From Monocercomonoides exilis (lineage: Eukaryota > Preaxostyla > Oxymonadida > Polymastigidae), in the NCBI GenBank assembly GCA_001643675.2, contig LSRY02000009.1, forward strand, positions 305,001-369,000: DNA of 64,000 bases. The letters run 5' to 3'. The position numbers were made by a program, and so were the translations under genes. Below the pieces are notes generated by a model, which had not been told where the DNA came from, ran no database searches, and saw only the letters and a list, made by a program, of their open reading frames with translations. Below, piece after piece: positions 57,761 through 64,000 of the stretch. Each line of letters begins with the position of its first letter. Position 1 is the first letter of the stretch.

Positions 57761-58695
57761 TTTTTATCTTGTCCATTATACTCTTCCTCCTCTTCCTCCT
57801 CTTCCTCCTCTACCTCCTCCTCTTCTTCCTTTTCTTCTTCTTCTCCTCCTCCTCCTTTTTCATTTTTCTCTTCTTTGTTGTCATCCATCAATGCATTGTG
57901 CAGTTTTTCTGGATATGCATTTGAGCTGCTTAACTCTTCCACAGTGGCACATCCCACTCTGCTTCAGCATTTCATATGGCTTCTGTGCACAGGCTGTGCT
58001 GAATTGGGTGAATGGGAATGAGAGAGGGAAGAAGCTGCCAGCAATATCTCACGCATGCTCTCGTTTTGGAAACTGCCAAGGAGCAAAGAGAGAGGAATAC
58101 GAGTTCAAGTGGAAGAGGCAAAGAAGGTGGATTTCAGAAGCAAATTGATCGAAGAGCAGAAGAAATGGAGACAGCAGGAAGAGCCAAAGACGAAGTCGAA
58201 CATGCACTACGAGTTTTGCACATCGCAAATTGCACTTTCGAACCACGACAAGAACAGGCGGCAACTGAAAGGAGGAGGAGGGACAGGAGAAGAGAAGTAG
58301 GAGGTGATGATGAAGACGAATTGCAGCAGACATTCTGCTTGTTCAACAGCGCACTCTCATCTGCCCAGCTGCACACTCAAAACATCACAGCCTCCTCAAC
58401 ATTTGCTACTCCTCCTTTTTCTCCCTTGCTCCACACCCAATTGTCTGCCCCTTCTGTTCTTGTTGGCTCTCCACTTAAGCCCCTCGCACCGTCGCCTCCT
58501 GCCGCCCACTCCTCTTCACTCACACAGAAGTCCCTCTGCACATTCAGCCCAAGCTCCGCTGCTTTGTCGAACATGCCTTCATTTTCCTCCTCAAACAATT
58601 CATTCATTGGGTTCTATCGCTCTCGAAATGCTGCAGCCAATGGAAGTGCAAGGAATCGCAAAAAGGGAAACAGCAGATAGCAGACGATCAGGCGA
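57761..58695 (+). other. GC-richer region with overlapping frames, possible decayed gene
   Basis: Begins with CCT/TTC repeats. Two plus-strand frames follow and partly overlap. One (58055-58300) is KLIEEQKKWRQQEEPKTK-like and charged. The other (58012-58680, 222 codons) changes from charged to Ser/Pro-rich, with SPLLHTQLSAPSVLVGSPLK. The switch in coding character between frames suggests a frameshifted gene. No family is recognised. Confidence 0.3.
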
Positions 58696-59487
58696 ATCCC
58701 TTCTCTTGGTGTGAATTGAATGACTCAAAAACAACTGGAACATCATCATCTGCAACTGATAGAGTTTCAAGCGGAGGGGCGAATAACATGCATAATCAGA
58801 CATCTGGAACAATTTCAGCCAAATGAAGTTCATTTTGTGATTTGTTATTGTTTGAAATTTTTTTTCGACCTGTTTGATCGAAAATGTGAAAAATATTGTG
58901 AAAAAATAACAAAAAAGAATTAACAAACATTGTGAAAGGAACAATAATATTTTATCACCAAGTGCTTTTCTATTTCGATTGCTTTTGTTGTAATTAAAAG
59001 AAGAACATGATTTTTCAGCAATTATTAATCAAAAATAAACTAAAAATCTTGTAAATTATTCATCTAAAGTTTTTTTTTTTTTTTTTGGTTTTGTTTTTAA
59101 AAACAAATATATCTGATTCATTAACAAATGCACTTACTGACAAAAAAATGTATTTTCTTGAAACATATTAGAAAATAAATTTTTTAAGAATTATTCTGAA
59201 AAGACTGTCTTCATTCCAATCAATTTTTTTTATTCCAATAAAAGGTATTAATGAAAAATAAATATTGATAATTTGTAAAAGCTATTTTCATTCGAATAAA
59301 TCAATCTATTCCAACTCCATCTTATAAAAAAAGAATCGAAAAATAAATAACAAAAATTATTAAAATAATAAAATTAAAATTAAACCAGAGAGAGCGAGAA
59401 AAAGGAAAGAAAGAAAAAGAAAGAAAAAAAGAGAAAGAAATCAAAAATTGAACTTCCGAGACACAATTTGTAACGAATCTCATTTCC
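58696..59487. other. Intergenic, AT-rich, no gene seen
   Basis: Contains a short poly(T) run near 59071-59087 and GAAA-rich repeats near 59395-59440. Confidence 0.65.
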
Positions 59488-61091
59488 TCAAATACTCACA
59501 AAATAATCTGAAATATTCAACGGTAATCCACAAAGATATTTTCTGCCAAGAAAAGAAAATATTCCACGATAGCTTGTGATGGCATCTTCGTATCCTTCTT
59601 CTTCCATCTTTTCAAGCACTTTTCTTTTCAACCCTTTTCTTTTCTCTTCTTCCATTTCATCTTTTTTCGCTTCGTCTCTCTCTTCTTCCTCCTCTTCTTC
59701 CTCCTCTTCAACCTTCTCTTCGTCTCTCTCTTCTTCCTCTTCTTCTTCCTCCTCTTCAACCTTCTCTTCGTCTCTCTCCTCTTCCTCTTCTTCTTCCTCC
59801 TCTTCAACCTTCTCTTCTTCTATTTCGTCATCCTCCTCTTCTTCCTCCTCTTTTTTCAGTCTTTCTGAAATAATCACACAAAATATCAGGGCATAACGTG
59901 AAATTGTATCGACCAATGTTTGTTGATGAATCTCTTCCAAAACAGCATCAACAGCTCCGCCTCTCAGCAAAGCATCAACTTTCACATTAAAATTTCCTGC
60001 TGCATGTTTAAAAAAATAAATGCACTGTTTGCGAATTTCTCTGTTATGATCACTTGCCTCTCCATATACTCTTGCAATGCTTTCAATAATCACAGAATAG
60101 TCTTCATTCCATAATTCGAAATCGAAAAAATAATCCATCAACGTTTGCAGCCATCGAATCAAAAGAAGCTCTTCTTTTGTTTCTTTTCTTCTTTTTTCAT
60201 TTTCTTCTTCTTTTCTCTTCCTATCCACACATTTTGACAGATCTTCAATTTCTCTTCTTGCATCTTCCACAAAATGAAGTTCATTAACAATGGCCGCTAC
60301 CAAATCCTCATCGTAAAAAGATCGAAAAATCAAAAACAGCCAAGCAGACTGATACGCAAGACGAGTGAGATTGCCGCATTTCTGGTGATATTGGATAATT
60401 TCTTTGATTCCATTCGCATACAGCTCATTTTTCACATCCTTAGAAATTAGGAAAAAATCAAAAATACCAAAAAGGAAATAGAAACGTTCACACATTATAT
60501 AATTCAATGCAACTCAAAGCCAGCAAAGCAATTTCCACTTCTTTTTGAGTTTCTTCATTTTCCTCCTTCGACAATGCGACTTTCAAAAGACAGTGCACAC
60601 TTATTTCAGTCACTGTTTCTGGAAGGTCCATACATTCGTATTTTAATGAAAGATAACATTCACAAAGATCTGCCAGTCGCTTTTCGTTCTTTCCTTCATC
60701 ATTCTCTTCAACAATCATCTTCTTTATCTTTTCCTTCAAAAAAGATTCTTCAAAACCATAAATCGTTACATACTTCAGTGTGTTGTTGAATCCAACATGC
60801 TTCAATAGCAAAATCATATTCTCTGCAGGTAATTTCTTTTCTTCAAACATTCTGCATATTTTGTCAAACACTTCTTTTGTGAAAACAGATTCGAATTCTT
60901 CCTCATTCATTCCATCAATCACTCCCTTCATTTCTTCTATTTTCTGTTTCTGATCTTCCTCATCGCAATCTTCCAGTTCGCATAACAATTCTTCAAAAAC
61001 AATGAAAATGGAAAAAATGCAATAAGCAAAAATTCACTTGCAATAACAATTGCAAACTATTGAACATTTTTGTGTTGTCTGTATCCTGCAT
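59488..61091 (-). CDS. ARM-like alpha-solenoid family protein, copy C (intact), three exons
   Basis: The only copy with an ATG at the family start. Exons 61091-61058 (MQDTDNTKMFN), 60990-60494 and 60438-59488 join in phases 1 and 0 to 493 residues (donors GTTTGC and GTGTGA). Repeated helical pairs include AENMILLLKHVGFNNTLKYV, KEENEETQKEVEIALLALSC, IKEIIQYHQKCGNLTRLAYQ and GAVDAVLEEIHQQTLVDTIS, consistent with an armadillo/HEAT-type solenoid, hence probably a protein-binding scaffold. An acidic insert near residues 415-462 holds three copies of a 16-residue unit. The C-terminus (EKMEEEGYEDAITS, then LNISDYFVSI) is the most conserved part between the three copies. Function unknown. Confidence 0.8.
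59671..59814. repeat. 48-bp minisatellite, three copies, in frame within copy C
   Basis: Units start at 59671, 59719 and 59767, exactly 48 bp apart with few substitutions. On the minus strand each encodes a Glu-rich 16-mer containing KVEEEEEEEEEERDE. Copies A and B lack it. Confidence 0.95.
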
Positions 61092-61724
61092 TTTTTTTTT
61101 AAAAATATAAATTGTTCAAGAAAGCAATAATATTTCAGCCATTCACATTGAATTCGCATACGTTTGGGTTGAAGAAAAAGATGGAAAATAAAAACTCAAA
61201 ACAATCAAATAAAACATGTGTGCTCACACTGCTTTTTCTTTTGTTGACATTCTGGCCAAGCGAATATGGAGAAAAACAACGCTTTTTCGATTTATCTTTA
61301 TTTGTTATGGATTCAATGATCAAATTGTTTTCTTTGAACGAGATTATCCATTGGAAAGATGAGAGATTGGCGAAAGAATATATTCTGCAGAATCAATTGT
61401 ATTATTTCACATGCAAACGTCAATCACTGGAAAAACATTGCGAACGATGAAATTCATTCAGTTTATTTTTGGAAATCGGAAGACAAACGAAATGCGAAAT
61501 TTTAAATTTTTAATGAAAATATCAGCATGTGTGTATTTTGTATTTATCTATATAATGTGAAGATGTTTCTATCCGTATCCTTTCCAAACGGAAGAAATCA
61601 GACTTGTTGTTGAAATTGACAATCTTATCTTTGCAGAGCATGAAGATGAGAACGGACCCGATATTTTCACTGCGATTGGAGATGAAAAGAATTTATAAAA
61701 AGACACTTTACCCTAGTCTTTGGG
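61092..61724. other. Unit-C upstream DNA, no gene called
   Basis: Paralogous patches to units A and B. Only short frames without motifs. Confidence 0.5.
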
Positions 61725-62177
61725 CTATATTGTCAAAGCATTGTCTGCTGGAGCAGAGAATGTGGTTGTGATGTTGAGAATATCTTCTGTTTGAAGACAA
61801 CCATCATTAAAGATTTCAATAAGATCTTCATCTTCTTCATCATCACCTTCGTCGAAGCTATCATTGTTTTCATATGCACCTCCTTGGCAAATAAAATTTA
61901 ATGTATTTTTTCCTTTTTGGTCATTATCTTCTTCCTCTTCCTCTTTTTCTTTTTCTTCTTTTTCTTTTTCTTTTTCTTTTTCTTCTTTTTCTTCTTTTTC
62001 TTTTTCTTCTTTTTCTTCTTTTTCTTTTTCTTCTTTTTCTTTTTCTTCTTCACCTTCTTCTTCTTCTTCTTCTTCTTCTTCTTCTTCTTCTTCTTCTTCT
62101 TCTTCTTCTTCTTCTTCTTCTTTATTGTACTTGAGAAGGGATGGCTCCCGTCTTTCGCTTTTCTTCTGCAATAGCAT
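61725..62177 (-). CDS. Acidic poly-Glu protein (unit C), hypothetical
   Basis: An ATG-initiated 150-codon minus-strand frame: MLLQKKSERREPSLLKYNKE, then ~70 mostly Glu/Lys residues encoded by a compound TTC/TTTTTC repeat, then a non-repetitive tail (ICQGGAYENNDSFDEGDDEE, LIEIFNDGCLQTEDILNITT). The tail is preserved with one stop in unit B, which suggests it was once a real coding sequence. The N-terminal block recurs in unit A. I do not recognise a family. An alternative frame of the N-terminal block is also open. Confidence 0.4.
   Translation of the reverse strand: MLLQKKSERREPSLLKYNKEEEEEEEEEEEEEEEEEEEEEEGEEEKEKEEKEKEEKEEKEKEEKEEKEKEKEKEEKEKEEEEEDNDQKGKNTLNFICQGGAYENNDSFDEGDDEEDEDLIEIFNDGCLQTEDILNITTTFSAPADNALTI
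61925..62125. repeat. Compound TTC / TTTTTC microsatellite
   Basis: About 200 bp of near-pure C/T triplet and hexamer repeats, the third-unit counterpart of the TTC array at 53918-54011. Confidence 0.9.
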
Positions 62178-62585
62178 CCAACTCTTCCTTCTATTTCTCC
62201 TTCGATTTCTTCTTTGATGATATTCTTGTTTGGTTGATGATAAGAACACCTTTTTCCTATTAGAAAATTTGTTGTTTGAATAGTCGTCATTTTCTCATGT
62301 TGAAATATGGAATGAGTCTTCATTTTTTTTGTAGTTATTTGAAATTCCTTGAACTTTTTTCAATGCTCGGGTGAAATCCACATTTCCTTTTTTCCGATTG
62401 AATGAACTTGTTTGCATATTTTCAATCAGGCTGAAGTGCTTCTTGTTTGTGAAAAAACAAAAATGTAACTCTTACACTGTTGGCTCGCCTTTGGAACTTA
62501 AGCAAACTCTCTCATCTTCAATGCATTAGGTGTTTTCACTGGTTGCTGTTCACACTTTTGAAGAAGATAATTTCGTTAATCTTCA

Positions 62586-63000
62586 TTGCGATCTTCTTCT
62601 TCTGCTTCTTCTCCATTTCCCTATTTAACAAGACTCTTATGTGTCTCAGTTGTCGTTCTCCACGGTTGTAACTCTCTCCCGGTCAAAGATATCACAAAAG
62701 AAAATTATGAAAGCTCAATCCGTTCAACATTGTTGCTCGGATTTCACTCATATCATGGAACTGTGAAGGATAACACACCGGGTTTCACATCCACCGATCA
62801 GTCGATGATGGACTTCTTGCCACTTTCCCTTTGACAATCTTTATTTCTCTGCAATCCACATTGTTCTCAATTGTTGCATGTGGAAAGTGAATCAGAATAT
62901 TTCCTCTCAAAATGCAACAACCTCCATGTCCTCTTCCATTCCTCATCTGAAGGCACTTTCTGCGACTCCAGAACATTCTAAAAAGTCCGAAAAGATCTCG
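62586..63000 (+). pseudogene. Decayed N-terminus of a secreted protein, perhaps of the beta-helix family
   Basis: The frame at 62586-62834 ends in LLCVSVVVLHGCNSLPVKDI, a signal-peptide-like segment, then KENYESSIRSTLLLGFHSYH and GTVKDNTPGF before a stop. Related sequence seems to continue in another frame (LNCCMWKVNQNISSQNATTS). No ATG fits the signal sequence cleanly. It resembles the start of oxymonad surface proteins but is too short to be sure. Confidence 0.35.
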
Positions 63001-63057
63001 TGCTTCGTGTGATACAAAAGTCACCTCTCATTGTATCATCTTTTTTCTTTTTCGTTT

Positions 63058-63058
<1 letters not shown>

Positions 63059-63090
<32 letters not shown>
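63059..63090. repeat. Poly(T) run of about 30 bases
   Basis: Uninterrupted T homopolymer about 120 bp upstream of the next gene. Confidence 0.85.
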
Positions 63091-63207
63091 CGAGAATGTT
63101 TTTTAAAAAATAATTCATTCCATAGAAGAAAAAATGCAACAAAAAACATAATCAAACATGACTTTATTAAGGGTAATCATTAATTGAAAGAATAAAAGGT
63201 TTGGAAA

Positions 63208-64000
63208 ATGGATAAAGAAACCTTTGAATCAATTGAGCTTAATGTTCCGCAAGCAATAAGGGAATTTGTTGCGCATTTGCCAGAGGATCTAAAGAAGAAA
63301 TGTATAAGCCTCTTTTCAAAATTCTCGCCATCTTTGCCAATGCCCGCTGAATTGGACAAATTTTCAGAATCACTTGGCGTTTTGGAAAAAGCGGATTTTT
63401 GGAAGGCTGTGTCACAAGTTCAGGCTCAATCGACTAATGCTGTTCCATTGCCAAGTTTGCCCACTTCTGATAACATTTGCGCATATCCTGCTGCGCCACC
63501 GAATCTCGAGGGAGTTAACAGTTCAGTGCCAGTTGCAGATGAAGTTCGTTGTGATCCTCCCACCAATTTAGGAGCTGCTGCCCCGAAGAATAAATGGGAA
63601 TTAAGCTTTGTTGCACCAATTATTGACGAAGAAGGTGTTCCTTCTCGGCAATTCTTTTCTCAGCTAATGAAAGGAGAAAAAGCGGTAAAAGAGCCGGAGA
63701 AAGAAAAAACTCCATTTTTACGTTCGACAGACGTTCAGCGCGAAGTTGCCAGGAAATCAATAGAGAATGACACTTTTTCAAGTGACAAATGCCTTGATGA
63801 GGATCAGAAGGCAGCGATAACAGGACTTAAGCGAGTTTGGTCAACGGAGAAGAAAAGAGTTGCTTGCAATAAACGATTTTGTCTCACATCATCAAGCGTT
63901 CAATTATTCTTTATGTTGATGACTTCGGCTGGATTTATTGTTTTAATTGTTGGATTAATCATTTGGGGGAATGCCGGAACGATAATGGTTGCTGCTGGCG
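63208..64000 (+). CDS. Hypothetical membrane protein, 3' end beyond the window
   Basis: ATG at 63208 (context AAAATGG) opens a frame that is still open at the last base: 264 codons. The N-terminal part is mildly hydrophilic (MDKETFESIELNVPQAIREF) with a Pro-rich segment (VPLPSLPTSDNICAYPAAPP). It is followed by LDEDQKAAITGLKRVWSTEK, a basic stretch, and a long hydrophobic segment (LFFMLMTSAGFIVLIVGLII) at about residues 233-252 that must span a membrane. Codon use is ordinary and free of homopolymers, unlike most neighbours. The family is not recognised; more exons or membrane helices may follow. Confidence 0.75.
   Translation, partial: MDKETFESIELNVPQAIREFVAHLPEDLKKKCISLFSKFSPSLPMPAELDKFSESLGVLEKADFWKAVSQVQAQSTNAVPLPSLPTSDNICAYPAAPPNLEGVNSSVPVADEVRCDPPTNLGAAAPKNKWELSFVAPIIDEEGVPSRQFFSQLMKGEKAVKEPEKEKTPFLRSTDVQREVARKSIENDTFSSDKCLDEDQKAAITGLKRVWSTEKKRVACNKRFCLTSSSVQLFFMLMTSAGFIVLIVGLIIWGNAGTIMVAAG

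Larger units (their letters stand above)
51186..62190. repeat. Degenerate tandem triplication of a ~4-kb unit
   Basis: Each unit has a minus-strand ARM-like gene (stops at 51186, 55107, 59488). Similar upstream non-coding blocks follow each gene: the ATGGATTCAATGATCAAA-type sequence near 52880, 56730 and 61310, and the GAAATGGCCAAT-type sequence near 53180, 57030 and 61610. Two of the units share the CTTCTGCAATAGCATCCAAC block, near 54055 and 62165. Expected first-exon starts are 3849 and 4572 bp apart. Divergence is large, so the duplication is old. Confidence 0.8.

Noticed and set aside
51186-62190. CRISPR-like or satellite array
   Set aside because: The repeated units are ~4 kb, gene-bearing and strongly diverged; spacing is not array-like.
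61898-62323. A 141-codon poly-Lys frame
   Set aside because: Reading of the C/T repeat in another frame; no non-repetitive conserved sequence.
1-64000. tRNA or rRNA genes
   Set aside because: I looked for T-arm GGTTCRA-type motifs in the gaps and found none with plausible stems; a covariance-model search would be needed to be certain.

Overview
The window reads as nuclear DNA of an intron-bearing, AT-rich protist, most likely an oxymonad close to Monocercomonoides. The evidence is a giant single-exon surface protein (repeated pectin-lyase-like beta-helix modules, one membrane helix, a degenerate kinase tail), a tandem family of ARM-like alpha-solenoid proteins of the type expanded in that group, short introns of about 50-450 bp with GT..AG ends (donors GTTTGT, GTTTGA, GTATGA, GTGTGT), and serine and Glu/Lys homopolymer tracts inserted in otherwise conserved proteins. 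The species assignment is inference; no rRNA or mitochondrial marker is present.

Layout from the left. At 1-3813 lies the 3' part of a three-exon Nup85-like nucleoporin gene. A 251-bp MITE-like element with telomere-like CCCTAA motifs follows. A near-perfect 7.3-kb palindrome (5474-12775) holds two identical, divergently transcribed copies of an intronless three-domain FMN-binding split-barrel protein, flanked by decayed coiled-coil coding sequence. At 14108-20153 is a very large charged coiled-coil protein of unknown role, and at 21370-33465 the 4031-residue beta-helix/pseudokinase receptor. The next ~5.7 kb is gene-poor and holds a 1-kb element with ~420-bp terminal inverted repeats plus a decayed DDE transposase.

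From 39204 to 45163 comes a chaperone locus. I rebuilt an Hsp110-family gene from seven phase-consistent exons. It is followed by a small-heat-shock (alpha-crystallin) domain in two exons. The sHSP part has no start codon of its own that I can place, and a phase-0 GTGTGT donor near the Hsp110 stop pairs in frame with its acceptor. The locus may therefore encode one Hsp110-sHSP fusion of about 1468 residues, which I consider the most interesting candidate here. Next are a TM2-domain membrane protein (minus strand) and, head to head with it, a Rab3GAP2-like regulatory subunit.

The right end (51186-62190) is a degenerate triplication of a ~4-kb unit, each carrying a minus-strand ARM-like gene. 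Only the third copy keeps an ATG at the conserved 34-nt first exon; the first has AAG there, and the second has ATT plus a frameshift. A decayed signal-peptide protein fragment and the 5' part of a membrane protein gene running off the edge close the window.

The genes do not form one pathway. The functional groupings are nuclear pore (Nup85), proteostasis (Hsp110 and sHSP), membrane traffic (Rab3GAP2) and cell surface (beta-helix receptor).
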